A stretch of 64,000 bases of DNA from Desulfovibrio desulfuricans (GCF_024460775.1 NZ_JANFYZ010000005.1:62001-126000); one strand, 5' to 3'. Counted from the stretch's first letter, positions 8,234-17,110 are shown. Numbers and translations: made by a program. Notes: a model not told the origin generated them from the sequence alone.

Positions 8234-8451
8234 TGTCTACCACCATCGACACCCGGGGGCTTTCCTGCCCGCAGCCCGTACTCATGTTTCTTACTGCTGC
8301 CAAAGCCGATGAACACGGCCCTTTCAGCGTATTGGTGGATAACGACGCCAGCCTTGAAAATGTCAGCCGCGCTGCCCGCAACCGGGGATTTGCCGTCAGC
8401 ACGACTGAAGAAGGCGAAGGCATAACGCGCATAGACATCCGCAAGGATTAG
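8233..8451 (+). CDS. TusA/SirA-like sulfur (selenium) carrier protein
   Basis: 72 residues starting in the TAATG overlap with yedE. It contains the TusA active-site motif RGLSCPQPVL, in which the cysteine carries a persulfide (or possibly perselenide), and ends at the single TusA domain. In many selenium-using bacteria the neighbour of YedE is YedF, a TusA-DsrE fusion; here only the TusA half is present. The tight coupling suggests it accepts the chalcogen delivered by YedE. Whether selenium or sulfur is bound cannot be read from sequence. Confidence 0.85.
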   Translation: MSTTIDTRGLSCPQPVLMFLTAAKADEHGPFSVLVDNDASLENVSRAARNRGFAVSTTEEGEGITRIDIRKD

Positions 8452-8469
8452 CGTTCGGATTGGGGGACT

Positions 8470-8503
8470 GGCGGCGCGGGTGAGCAAAAACTCCCGAGCC
8501 GCC
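8470..8503. other. Intergenic hairpin in the selenium operon
   Basis: GGCGGC-G-CGGG pairs with CCCG-A-GCCGCC across a 12-base loop. There is no T run, so it is more likely an mRNA-processing or stability structure than a terminator between the TusA-like and DUF3343 genes. Confidence 0.35.
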
Positions 8504-8606
8504 ACTGTCGCCCATATCAGCCCGTGATGGCTGAAATCTGCCATTCCTCAGTTCTCGTCATGAGTGCTGTAGCGGATCCAGCGAGCCAGAATTTTCAGGG
8601 GAAATC

Positions 8607-9233
8607 ATGACGCAGAACAGTTCTCAGACCAGCCTGCTGCATGGCTTTGCGCAAAAACTGCGCGGCCTGTTTTCTCCCGGCGGCAAAGGTTCGGATATGG
8701 ATTCTGGCAGCGGCGGCAAACGCGGCTGCAACGATAGGGGCTTGCTGGTTTTTGACCACACTGGCGAGGTCATCCGCGCCGAGCGCCTGCTGCGCAAGGC
8801 CGGGCTGGATGTGGAAGTAAAGGGGCCGCCGCCGGAACTGCGCACAGGTTGCGACATGGTGGTGGTTTTTGAGCTGGTGAGCCAGGCGCGCGTTCTGGAT
8901 GTTCTGGAACGGGAAGGGCTTGCGCCCAGTCAGGTGGTCAGCGCCCACGATGTGCTGCTGGAGCCTGTGTCCCTGTTTCAGATAAAACATCTGGATGACC
9001 GCTGGCTGATGGTACGCGCCGCCAATATGAAAATTACCCTTGATGCTGCTGACGGACGCATTGTGAATATTTCAGGCGGCGGCTGCCCCGATGTGCCGTG
9101 GGTGGCGCACCGGCTGTGCGGCCTGCGCCTTGATGAAGCCCCGGACCCCCTGACCATGGGGCAGACCCTCTGCTGTTACAGCCTGCAAAAGGCCTTTGAA
9201 GAACTGCGGAGGCAAGTCGCATGTGGTGCATAG
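8607..9233 (+). CDS. DUF3343 domain protein of the selenium cluster
   Basis: 208 residues. After a polar N-terminus there is a DUF3343-like domain (GLLVFDHTGEVIRAERLLR, then LDVEVKGPPPELRTGC), a small putative redox domain. The C-terminal half contains ISGGGCPDVPWVAHRLCG and a terminal Cys-rich segment (LCCYSLQKAFEELRRQVACG). Comparative genomics has linked DUF3343 with selenium utilisation genes, which agrees with its place after yedE and the TusA-like gene. Its 3' end overlaps the next gene by 13 bases, so the two are probably co-translated. The biochemical function is not established; selenium transfer or reduction is inference. Confidence 0.75.
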   Translation: MTQNSSQTSLLHGFAQKLRGLFSPGGKGSDMDSGSGGKRGCNDRGLLVFDHTGEVIRAERLLRKAGLDVEVKGPPPELRTGCDMVVVFELVSQARVLDVLEREGLAPSQVVSAHDVLLEPVSLFQIKHLDDRWLMVRAANMKITLDAADGRIVNISGGGCPDVPWVAHRLCGLRLDEAPDPLTMGQTLCCYSLQKAFEELRRQVACGA

Positions 9234-10123
9234 CAGGAACCCTGCCCGACCCTGATTTTGCCCTCTGCCCTGCTGGCCTTGAGGGCGAAAGCACGGTTGC
9301 TGGCGGTTTGCTCCACCTGCCCGATGGTCAGGCCGTGCCCGTGCAGCGGGGGACTGCGGCCCTTGCCGCCACAGCCATTCTTGCCTGCCGGGAGCTGGGC
9401 ATTGCGCCGCCGCGTCTGTTGCTCGCGGGCGACCCGGGTTCCGGCGCGGGCAGCCGCGCCATTTACGCATGGCTGGAGCAGAATCTGGCGGGCCTCTCCC
9501 CTGCGGGGCTGACCTTTCACTATCTTTTCCCTGATCAGGATTGGCACAACCGGGTGCTCATGGCCACGCAGGCCCTTGCCGTGCCGCCAGTGATGGTGGC
9601 AGACGCGGGCTTTATGTATGTGGCAAAAATGAGCGGCTATGCCGATGCCTACGACCTTTTTACCCCTGATCTGGGCGAACTGGCCTTTCTGGCAGATGAA
9701 AAAGCCCCCCACCCCTTTTATACGCGCGGTTTTCTGCTGGCGCGGGAGGATGACGTGCCGCCGCTTTTGCAACGCGCTCTTGAGCATGGCAACTGCCCGA
9801 AAAATCTGATTATCAAGGGATCAAAAGACTACATTGTCGTGGATGGCCGCGTGATCGCCACGGTGGACGCGCCCTCTGTTCCGGCCATGGAATGCATTGG
9901 CGGCACAGGCGATCTTGTGACCGGGCTTGCAACGGCTTTTTTGTGCGGAGGCGCGGCAATGGACGAAGCCTGCACGGCGGCGGCCCGCATGGCGCGCCTG
10001 CTGGCGCAACTCTGCGCGCCCAATCCCGGCACCCAGATTGGCGAACTGATTGAAATGCTGCCAGAAGCCATGCGCAGCGCGCGCTCAGTGTGGCCGACCA
10101 CTCTTTCTGCATCATCCGTCTAG
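9221..10123 (+). CDS. YjeF C-terminal-like (NAD(P)H-hydrate dehydratase / ribokinase-fold) protein
   Basis: 300 residues, starting inside the DUF3343 gene with GGAGG eight bases ahead. It has a ribokinase-like fold signature with MVADAGFMY, TPDLGELAFLA, LIIKGSKDYIV and the catalytic-type motif CIGGTGDLVTGLA, as in the dehydratase domain of YjeF/Nnr. There is no N-terminal epimerase domain, so it is not the usual full Nnr. Overlap with the selenium genes suggests a specialised role, perhaps an ATP- or ADP-using step, but this is inference. It ends the operon; a terminator follows at 10231. Confidence 0.7.
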   Translation: MWCIAGTLPDPDFALCPAGLEGESTVAGGLLHLPDGQAVPVQRGTAALAATAILACRELGIAPPRLLLAGDPGSGAGSRAIYAWLEQNLAGLSPAGLTFHYLFPDQDWHNRVLMATQALAVPPVMVADAGFMYVAKMSGYADAYDLFTPDLGELAFLADEKAPHPFYTRGFLLAREDDVPPLLQRALEHGNCPKNLIIKGSKDYIVVDGRVIATVDAPSVPAMECIGGTGDLVTGLATAFLCGGAAMDEACTAAARMARLLAQLCAPNPGTQIGELIEMLPEAMRSARSVWPTTLSASSV

Positions 10124-10230
10124 TCCGCGCCGCAAGGCGCAGACATGCCCTGCGCAATCAGATTCGTGCAGACGGGCGCGCGCCCCTACCCGCCAGATCA
10201 ACAAATACAGCACCCCCGCCTACAAAAGAC

Positions 10231-10260
10231 GAGGCCCTCCGTCAGCACGGAAGGCCTCTT
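10231..10260. terminator. Bidirectional terminator
   Basis: GAGGCC-CT-CCGT pairs with ACGG-A-AGGCCTC and is followed by TTCTTT on the plus strand and preceded by an A-rich run. It separates the selenium operon from the convergent membrane protein gene at 10303. Confidence 0.8.
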
Positions 10261-10302
10261 CTTTAATAAAACACACTGCAATAATGATATGCGTTCAGCG
10301 CG

Positions 10303-11865
10303 CTACCCGTGATGCGCGGCCTTTTGCCGCCGGGCGCGCAATCGCAAGGCGACGCGCCACAGCCAGCCTGCTGCCAGCCCCACGGCAATGCCAAGAAAAT
10401 CAAGCAGTGTTTGCGCGGCCATATGCGGGCGGTCAAAACCCCAGGCAGCGGCTTTATTCCACGAGGGATGATAAAGCGCCCATGCAATAGAGGCCATCAA
10501 GGCCAGCACACCCAGTGCACCGAACAGCCAGTAGCCGGGGATGGGTTCTTCCCAGAAAAAGGACGAACGGTAAAAACGCCGCCGGGCCATGCACACGGTC
10601 AGCAGCACAATACTGACCATGGATGCGGTGATCCATGAAAAACCGTTGAGCAGAGCTCCCGCAATCCCCAGGCAAAGACACAGCACCGCCAGCTGGAACC
10701 CGCGCGACTGCCGCCGCTCAAGCCCGTATGAAACAAAGAGCAGCATGGCGCCCGAAATTGCCGTGAGAAAATGCCCCACAGCCAGCGCCTCGTAAGGAAT
10801 CATGCTGCGCAGGGCGTGCAGCATGTGCTTGCCTGGCGGCAGCATGGCGCAGACAAGCAGAATCACGCCCGCTGCAAAAACCATATAGGCAGAAATGGAG
10901 TGCGAAAGTACGGAAAGCCAGCGGCCTGTTTCGCGCAGCATGTCGCTGCGCTGGCGCACCTCGTAAACCGCCAGCAGCAATGCGGCTGCCAGCAGCGGAA
11001 TGATAAAGTAAATGATGCGGAACAGCAGCACCGCCGCAAATACGGCCTGCGCCTGCGTGGTGTGGGTAAGGTGCAGTATGACAAGCTCAAAAACGCCAAC
11101 CCCGCCGGGGATGTGTGTGAGCACCACAGCCACCTGGGCCATGAGGTAGCTTGGCAGAAAATCAAGAAACGATATGCCCATGTTGCCGGGCAGCAGCACA
11201 TACATGCAACCTGCTGCGGCGATAATGTCCACTCCGGCCACAAGAGCCTGGGCAAAGGCAATGTGCGGCGGAGGAAAGACAAATTCCTTGCCAAACAGAT
11301 GCACGGGCTTGCGCACGGTACAGCACAAGATCAGGTAGGAGCAGGCAATAAGCAGCAGCACTACGCCCAGAATGCGCACGTCTGTCATGGGCATTTTTGC
11401 CAGCAGGTCGTCAGGGATGACAGGCGGGCTTATGATAAAGATCAGCCCGCATAGCCCCAGAGCGCCCACCCAGAATGTGACCGCCAGCATCAGCACCAAG
11501 CGCACAATCTCTGCCAGCGAAAACCCCCAGGCCGAATAAAAACGGTAACGCACGCTGGTGCCGCCCAGCAGCGCGCCAAAGTTGTAGCTCACAGCCTGCC
11601 CCACAAATGAAACAAGCCCCACGCGGGGCAAAGGCAGGGTTTTGTGAATGGCTTTGAGCGCCAGCCAATCGTAGCCCACAAGTATGATGTAATTGATCAC
11701 CATCAGCAGCAACGAGCAGAGAATCCGCCCGTGCGATATCTGGCTTATGCTTTCGCGAATCTGGGCTATGCTGTAACTTTTAAGCTTATGGTACAAAAGG
11801 TACACAGCCAGAAAAAACACCGCCGTGACAAGCACCGACCCAAGATAACGCAAATATTTTTTCAT
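10303..11865 (-). CDS. MprF/YbhN-type flippase-like membrane protein without synthase domain
   Basis: 520 residues and very hydrophobic, about 12-14 membrane helices. The first 320 residues match the lysylphosphatidylglycerol synthase transmembrane family (UPF0104/YbhN; GALLGGTSVRYRFYSAWGFS, and IPGGVGVFELVIL). Additional helices then extend to residue 500, as in the N-terminal flippase half of MprF, and the protein ends in a short basic tail. The soluble aminoacyl transferase domain is absent. It probably moves or handles a lipid in the inner membrane; the substrate is unknown. It is monocistronic and convergent with the upstream operon. Confidence 0.8.
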   Translation of the reverse strand: MKKYLRYLGSVLVTAVFFLAVYLLYHKLKSYSIAQIRESISQISHGRILCSLLLMVINYIILVGYDWLALKAIHKTLPLPRVGLVSFVGQAVSYNFGALLGGTSVRYRFYSAWGFSLAEIVRLVLMLAVTFWVGALGLCGLIFIISPPVIPDDLLAKMPMTDVRILGVVLLLIACSYLILCCTVRKPVHLFGKEFVFPPPHIAFAQALVAGVDIIAAAGCMYVLLPGNMGISFLDFLPSYLMAQVAVVLTHIPGGVGVFELVILHLTHTTQAQAVFAAVLLFRIIYFIIPLLAAALLLAVYEVRQRSDMLRETGRWLSVLSHSISAYMVFAAGVILLVCAMLPPGKHMLHALRSMIPYEALAVGHFLTAISGAMLLFVSYGLERRQSRGFQLAVLCLCLGIAGALLNGFSWITASMVSIVLLTVCMARRRFYRSSFFWEEPIPGYWLFGALGVLALMASIAWALYHPSWNKAAAWGFDRPHMAAQTLLDFLGIAVGLAAGWLWRVALRLRARRQKAAHHG

Positions 11866-12253
11866 AGTCTGCCGTTGTTCATACAGTTGTTATATGCCGC
11901 TCAAACCAAGCGTTTTACGCAGCTCTGCCGTGCTGGCGCAAGCGCCTGCCGCGTTGGGCGCAACTCCAACATATACGCTGGCTCACTGCCGCGCAAGCCT
12001 GAACCTCATGTCGATTACATGACATTATGCAGAGGCAGGGCAGGTCTTCTCCAGCCCGCGCGCTTCGGGGCTTGACCGTTTTGCGCCCAGTAGGTAGGGT
12101 GTACTTGCTGTTACGGATAATCACCCGGTTACACAGCCGGGTTTAGCGCACAGTCCACTGCGGCCCGTGCAGCCTTTTTTTCGGAAAATACCCCCCATTG
12201 CTTGCTCCGCTGCCTGGGCAGCGGCGCTTTTTTTTCGTTTGTGAGGTCAGATT
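11866..12253 (+). promoter_or_regulatory. Divergent intergenic region and greA leader
   Basis: No gene is supported. On the plus strand TTGACC (12072-12077), a 17-base spacer and TAGGGT (12095-12100) form a possible sigma-70 promoter. The predicted greA leader of about 147 bases contains an ACCCGG/CCGGGT hairpin (12123-12142) and a full terminator-like hairpin (12207-12235). Confidence 0.5.
12207..12235 (+). terminator. Terminator-like hairpin inside the greA leader
   Basis: CCGCTGC/GCAGCGG with a four-base loop CTGG, followed by CGC and eight T residues. It ends only 18 bases before the greA start codon, and no plus-strand gene lies upstream for more than 2 kb. It must therefore act on the greA transcript itself. 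Confidence 0.8.
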
Positions 12254-12751
12254 ATGGCAACCATGACAAGCATCCCCATTTCCGTGCAAGGCTACAAAAA
12301 GCTGGAAGACGAACTGGCCCGCCTCAAGAGCGAACGGCCCGCCATCATCCAGGCCATTAAAGAAGCCCGTGAAGAAGGCGACCTGCGAGAAAACGCCGGG
12401 TACGACGCCGCGCGTGAACGTCAGGGCATGGCTGAAGCCCGCATCAAGTACATTGAATCGCGCATGGCGCTCTATCAGGTCGTTGATCTTGATTCCCTGA
12501 AGGGGGACAAGGTCATCTTTGGTTCTACGGTTGAGGTTGAGGATGTGGACAGCGGCGAAGCACGCTCCTTCACCATTCTCGGCCCCGACGAGGCCGACCC
12601 CGCCAAGGGTTCCATCTCGTTTCTTTCCCCTGTGGGTCAGGCTCTGCTGGGCCGCGAAGTAGGCGATGAAGTGACCGTGGATATCCCGCGTGGCCGCGTT
12701 ACCTACGAAGTGATCAACATCAGCTTTAAAGGCAGCAACGTGCTGAACTAG
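12254..12751 (+). CDS. greA: Transcription elongation factor GreA
   Basis: 165 residues, the standard length. The N-terminal coiled coil carries the acidic tip (EEGDLRENAGYDAARER), whose Asp and Glu promote RNA cleavage in backtracked RNA polymerase. The C-terminal FKBP-like domain ends in the GreA pattern (ISFLSPVGQALLGREVGDEV). The usual NAEY is NAGY here, a mild change. GTGAGG precedes ATG 12254. The terminator-like hairpin in its leader suggests attenuation, comparable in principle to the GraL RNA from the E. coli greA leader. Confidence 0.95.
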   Translation: MATMTSIPISVQGYKKLEDELARLKSERPAIIQAIKEAREEGDLRENAGYDAARERQGMAEARIKYIESRMALYQVVDLDSLKGDKVIFGSTVEVEDVDSGEARSFTILGPDEADPAKGSISFLSPVGQALLGREVGDEVTVDIPRGRVTYEVINISFKGSNVLN

Positions 12752-13121
12752 GCCTGGGCTGCTGCCCTGGTCTCCACCAGCCGACGCCGCGCCTTTCTGG
12801 CTTCGCGGCAACGGTTTTATCCCAGACGTATTTTCCGCAGCGCGTTAACGCGCAAACATAACGCAGTGCGACCTTATGGCGCGCTCCGGCCTCTCTGCAC
12901 AACCGCAGGGCGGCGGGGCGCGCCTGACAAAAACTTTCCGGTCGGGCCGTAGCGCCGTGATGGCGCACTGGCATATGACGTACGGCTGCCAGCCCAGACC
13001 CGCGCGGGCGTATTTATACCTTTACGCCTCTTGGCAGACCCCGCCCGCTTTTGCTACTCTTGCGCGTTCCAACGTTCCGGCGCTGGTTAAAAAGCCGCGC
13101 CCACATAACCCAAGGCCTACT
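12752..13121 (+). other. Intergenic region before the AI-2E family permease
   Basis: The frame of the next gene stays open back to 12876, but the codons before 13122 look unconstrained. A possible promoter is TTGGCA (13031-13036), an 18-base spacer and TACTCT (13055-13060). I see nothing else definite. Confidence 0.35.
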
Positions 13122-14228
13122 ATGACTCTAACGCTGCCGCGTCTGCTTTACCTCTTGGCCGCGCTCGCGCTGTATATGCTGCTCTGGCACAATCCGGTGA
13201 CCATATTTATGGCTGCCTGTCTGTCATGCCTTTCGCTGCCGCTCTACCGGACACTACAAATGAAGGGCCGGATGTGGCGCAAACGCCTTGAAAAAACCCG
13301 GAGCGGCCCCCGCTGGCGTAAATTCCGGCTTAGTCTTTCAAGCAGCCTGCCCCTTTATGCGTACATAACCACCCTCCTCTCTTCCATACTAGTTCCCATT
13401 GCCATGTTCGCCCTGCTGGTGACGCCGCAGGCGGCGGCTGGTTTTGCGCGCCTGCGCGAGCTGCAAGCCAACAACTTTCAGTTGCCGCCCGAGTGGGTGG
13501 CCAATATTCAGCAATGGCGGCTAAACCTTGCAGAATACCCGCGTGCAGAAAAAATGGTCAGCGATTTTCTGCAAAAACTGGATGCTTTTTTCGGCGATGC
13601 CATGAGCCTGCTTCTGAGCCGAAGCATGGATTTTCTCGGCGGCACCATGACAGTGCTGTGGACAAGCTTTCTGTTCTTTACGCTCACGGTGATCTTTACC
13701 GCCTATGCCCGCCATATCCGCAAAATTTCCGGCAGGATATTCCATATACCGCAAGCAATGCTCTGCCGCTTTACGGCTGCCATCCACCGGGCATTGCGGG
13801 GCATTCTGCTGGGTGTTGTGCTGGTGGCTGCGGCGCAAGGCATTTTGTGCGGCATCGCCTTTGCTTTCGCAGGGGTACGCCAGCCAGCATTCTGGGGGCT
13901 GCTTGCCACGCTCGTGGCCCCCATTCCCGCCATTGGCACGGCCATAGTGTGGGTGCCGCTTTGCCTTTCGCTCTGGTTCACGGGCAACAGCATGGCCGCA
14001 GTGGGCCTGGCCCTTTGGGGAGTTGTGGTGGTGGCTGGCGTGGATAATATCCTGCGGCCGCTCTTTTTGCAGCAGGGCATCAAGGCCCCGTTCTTTGTGT
14101 TGATCATCGCCATACTTTGTGGTCTGGCGAGCTTTGGGCCGGTAGGCCTTATTGTGGGCCCTGTACTGCTGGCTTTTGCCATTCAGGCAGTGGAAGAAGG
14201 CAACCGCACCTATAGGCACGATGGATAA
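13122..14228 (+). CDS. AI-2E family (PerM/TqsA-type) membrane transporter
   Basis: 368 residues from ATG 13122. Two N-terminal helices, a central amphipathic soluble segment, and a C-terminal membrane domain with the family signature VDNILRPLFLQQGIKAPFF and GPVGLIVGPVLLAF. The family includes TqsA, linked to autoinducer-2 export, and Na+/H+ antiporters, so the substrate is open. Its stop overlaps the first possible start of the next gene (ATGGATAA), indicating coupling to the D,D-carboxypeptidase gene. The ribosome site is weak (AAGG). Confidence 0.85.
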   Translation: MTLTLPRLLYLLAALALYMLLWHNPVTIFMAACLSCLSLPLYRTLQMKGRMWRKRLEKTRSGPRWRKFRLSLSSSLPLYAYITTLLSSILVPIAMFALLVTPQAAAGFARLRELQANNFQLPPEWVANIQQWRLNLAEYPRAEKMVSDFLQKLDAFFGDAMSLLLSRSMDFLGGTMTVLWTSFLFFTLTVIFTAYARHIRKISGRIFHIPQAMLCRFTAAIHRALRGILLGVVLVAAAQGILCGIAFAFAGVRQPAFWGLLATLVAPIPAIGTAIVWVPLCLSLWFTGNSMAAVGLALWGVVVVAGVDNILRPLFLQQGIKAPFFVLIIAILCGLASFGPVGLIVGPVLLAFAIQAVEEGNRTYRHDG

Positions 14229-15213
14229 GATAGACACCATACATTCCGGTTTTGGCAGGTTTGCTCCCGACGATCAGCTCGGCAGGCCACAGCCCGGCAG
14301 ACTACAGCAAGACGACAAACCCCGCAGTGATGGGTTTGAACCGACAGCTATGGACTGCTTGCGGCGCATGGCGGTATTCAGCATTCTTTTTTGCGCCATA
14401 TGCGCCACTCTGCTTGCAGGAGCAACGGAAGCCCTTGCAGCCAGGGGTGTGCGCGCTGCCATTTTGGTCAACATGGATACGGGCAAGGTGCTTTTTGAAA
14501 AAAATGCCGATATGTCCATCCCGCCTGCGTCGCTCACCAAGGTGATGTCCATGTTCCTGACCATGGATGCCGTCAGCGCCAAGAGGCTGAGCCTTGACGA
14601 AAAAATCCGCATCACTCCTGCCGCGTCCACCGTGGGCGGCTCGTCCATGCACCTCCGCAACGGGGAGCGCGTGGCGGTCAGGCAACTGCTCACCGGCGCT
14701 GCCGTTGCATCCGGCAATGACGCCATTACGGCGCTTGCCCTGCGTGTGGCTGGCAACGAGCGGCAATTTGTGCGCGCCATGAATCAAAAAGCTAAAGGGC
14801 TGGGCCTGAGCCGCACGGAATTCAAAAATCCCACGGGCCTGCCCGCCGCAGGGCAACGCTCCACCCCCCGCGATATTGCCAGCCTTACCCGCGCCTATCT
14901 TCGTGCGCACCCCGGCGCGCAAAAATTTCACAGCACCCGCGTTTTTACTCACAGGAACAGACAAATGGCCAATACAAACGCCCTGCTCGGCTCTGTGCGG
15001 GGCGTCAATGGCCTGAAAACGGGCTGGACGGTGGCCTCGGGCTACAATCTTATTGTTACGGCCCAGCGCGGCAATACCCGCATCCTGGCCGTGGTTATGG
15101 GCGGCACAAGCCGTAATGCCCGGGATGCCATGGCAACGCGACTGATCGAAGCAGGCTTTGACGGCGGCGGTGACCCAAAGAAAATCCGGCGGGCCATGGG
15201 CTACAGACGCTAG
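14221..15213 (+). CDS. D-alanyl-D-alanine carboxypeptidase (PBP5/DacA-like)
   Basis: Penicillin-binding carboxypeptidase that trims the terminal D-Ala of peptidoglycan in the periplasm. All three active-site motifs are present: SLTK, SGN (in ASGNDA) and KTG (in GLKTGW). ATG 14221 overlaps the previous stop, but the signal peptide begins at MDCLRRMAVFSILF (ATG 14350, 287 residues), so that may be the true start; the 43 residues between are hydrophilic. The C-terminal domain of classical PBP5 is lacking, so this is a short form. A strong terminator follows. Confidence 0.88.
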   Translation: MDKIDTIHSGFGRFAPDDQLGRPQPGRLQQDDKPRSDGFEPTAMDCLRRMAVFSILFCAICATLLAGATEALAARGVRAAILVNMDTGKVLFEKNADMSIPPASLTKVMSMFLTMDAVSAKRLSLDEKIRITPAASTVGGSSMHLRNGERVAVRQLLTGAAVASGNDAITALALRVAGNERQFVRAMNQKAKGLGLSRTEFKNPTGLPAAGQRSTPRDIASLTRAYLRAHPGAQKFHSTRVFTHRNRQMANTNALLGSVRGVNGLKTGWTVASGYNLIVTAQRGNTRILAVVMGGTSRNARDAMATRLIEAGFDGGGDPKKIRRAMGYRR

Positions 15214-15250
15214 AAAAAAAATCTCAAAGCTTCAAAACAGTTTTATCGTG

Positions 15251-15306
15251 AAAATGTTGTGGAAAACTGACCGCTCGGAAGGTCATTTTTTCCACAACAT
15301 TTTTTG
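15251..15306. terminator. Long bidirectional terminator
   Basis: AATGTTGTGGAAAA pairs with TTTTCCACAACATT around a second small hairpin (TGACC/GGTCA), flanked by A and T runs. It serves the convergent carboxypeptidase and metY genes. Confidence 0.85.
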
Positions 15307-15324
15307 TTCCCGCTGACAAGAAAG

Positions 15325-15382
15325 GCGGATTCTCTGCGCGGGGAGTGCACATAGACGTGCATGACCCAAGCAAAGAATCCGC
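15325..15382 (-). terminator. Nested inverted repeat after metY
   Basis: GGCGGATTCT and AGAATCCGCC bracket an inner TGCAC/GTGCA hairpin in the 28-40 bases before the metY stop. On the minus strand it is followed by TTTCTTGT, so it may be the metY terminator, ahead of the shared terminator at 15251. Confidence 0.5.
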
Positions 15383-15409
15383 CTGACGCAGTCAGCGGTC
15401 AAAAAGACC

Positions 15410-16672
15410 CTAGCGCCCCAGAGCTTGCTCCAGATCGGCGATAATATCATCCACATGCTCAACGCCCACGGAGAGGCGCACCATGCCGGGGGTGATACCG
15501 GCTTCGCGCAGTTGATCATCGGTCAGCTGGCGGTGGGTGGAGCTGGCGGGATGGAGAACGCAGGTGCGGATGTCGGCCACGTGAACCTGGAGGGAGATCA
15601 TTTTAAGGCTGTCGATAAAGCGCGCGCCGGCTTCCCGTCCACCTTTGAGGGAGAGGGAGATGACGCCGCTGCACCCTTTGGGCATGTACTTGTCGGCCAG
15701 GGCTTTTTGCGGGTGGCCGGGCAGGCGCGGATAATTGACGGATTCCACGGCGGGATGCTTTTCCAGATAGGCGGCGACGGCTTCGGCATTGCGGCAGTGG
15801 CGTTCCATGCGCAGGGGCAGGGTTTCGAGACCCTGATTGATGTAGAACGCGCCCTGAGGGCTCTGGCAGCAGCCCATATCGCGCATGAGCTGCACGCGCG
15901 CCTTGACGATGTAGGCGGCCTTGCCAAAGGCCTGGGAGTAGACGAGGCCGTGGTAGGAAGGATCGGGCTCGGTAAATTCGGGGAACTTGCCGGAGGCCCA
16001 GTCAAAATTGCCGCTGTCCACGATGACGCCGCCCACCTGAAGGGCGTGGCCATCCATATATTTGGTGGTGGAATGGACTACTATGTCGGCCCCGAATTCA
16101 AAGGGGCGGCAAAGCACGGGAGTGGCAAAGGTATTGTCGATGATCAGGGGCAGCCTGTGTCTGTGGGCCAGATTGGCAAAGCGCTCAATATCCAGCACAT
16201 CCATGGAGGGGTTGGAGAGCGTTTCGCCAAACACGGCGCGCGTGTTGGGCCGGAAGGCCTTTTCCAGCTCGGCCTCGGAGGCGGTCTGATCCACAAAGGT
16301 GACTTCAATGCCCAGCTTTTTAAGAGTAACGGCAAAGAGGTTGAACGTGCCGCCGTAAATGCTGGCGGCGCTCACCACATGGTCGCCGCTCTGGGCCACA
16401 TTGAGCAGGGAGAGCATGCTTGCCGCCTGACCGGACGAGGTGCACAGCGCGCCAACGCCGCCTTCAAGAGCGGCGATTTTCTGCTCCACGGCGTCAACCG
16501 TGGGATTGCCAAGGCGGGAATAAAAAAAGCCCGCTTCGGCAAGATCAAAAAGTTTCGCCACTTCGGCGGTGGTGGCGTACTTAAAGGTAGTGCTCTGCAC
16601 TATGGGCAGAACGCGGGGTTCGCCATTGCCCGGTTCATAGCCCGCGTGCAGACAAAGAGATTCCGTTTTCAT
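15410..16672 (-). CDS. metY: O-acetylhomoserine sulfhydrylase (MetY-type)
   Basis: 420 residues. A Cys/Met-metabolism PLP enzyme that makes homocysteine from O-acetylhomoserine and sulfide. The PLP lysine lies in HSTTKYMDGH; FFYSRLGNPTVDAVEQKIA and SIYGGTFNLF match the family. The C-terminal motif RLSVGVEHVDDIIADLEQAL is typical. Direct sulfhydrylation suits a sulfide-producing organism. It is divergent from hynBA with a 438-base gap. I could not see a standard SAM riboswitch in the leader. Confidence 0.93.
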   Translation of the reverse strand: MKTESLCLHAGYEPGNGEPRVLPIVQSTTFKYATTAEVAKLFDLAEAGFFYSRLGNPTVDAVEQKIAALEGGVGALCTSSGQAASMLSLLNVAQSGDHVVSAASIYGGTFNLFAVTLKKLGIEVTFVDQTASEAELEKAFRPNTRAVFGETLSNPSMDVLDIERFANLAHRHRLPLIIDNTFATPVLCRPFEFGADIVVHSTTKYMDGHALQVGGVIVDSGNFDWASGKFPEFTEPDPSYHGLVYSQAFGKAAYIVKARVQLMRDMGCCQSPQGAFYINQGLETLPLRMERHCRNAEAVAAYLEKHPAVESVNYPRLPGHPQKALADKYMPKGCSGVISLSLKGGREAGARFIDSLKMISLQVHVADIRTCVLHPASSTHRQLTDDQLREAGITPGMVRLSVGVEHVDDIIADLEQALGR

Positions 16673-17110
16673 GCCGTCCTCTGCTGTGCTTGTGTTGGAA
16701 ATTGTCGCATGTTTCCGGCTGCAATGCCGTGCGATTCAGGCACCGTAGCGCAAGCAAAGGGGCGAGGCAACCACCAAGCCTGCCTGGGAAATTTCCTGTA
16801 CGGCTGATGAAGAGAAAGCAAAAAAAGTTCCTTCCTATTGACCGTTTGCATGTAGAAGTATAGGATTCTAAGAAGCAGGTGGTCGCCCTGTGGCGTGAGG
16901 CATTCTGGGGATAGCCATGACAATACGCTCTGTGACGCACCGCCCGAGTTTCTGATTTTTGTTTGCTGACAGCGCCGCAAAAAGAGCGGCCTTTCGTACG
17001 TTGTAGCGCCGCTGTCTTGATGCGGAGTTGGCGCGATTTTGTTGCGCCGCAAGCGGGCCCTGTGGCGGGGCCGAGCAAAGCCTTTCACTCACTTTTGCCA
17101 GGAGGCTATT
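16673..17110. promoter_or_regulatory. Divergent metY / hyn control region
   Basis: No gene is supported in these 438 bases. On the plus strand TTGACC (16838-16843), a 17-base spacer and TAGGAT (16861-16866) form a good sigma-70 candidate for the hydrogenase operon, with a leader of about 240 bases. The metY side has no clear promoter by eye. Confidence 0.45.

Noticed and set aside
16673-16830. SAM riboswitch in the metY leader
   Set aside because: Short complementary GCAGGC/GCCTGC-type segments are present, but the conserved cores of known SAM or SAH riboswitches were not seen.
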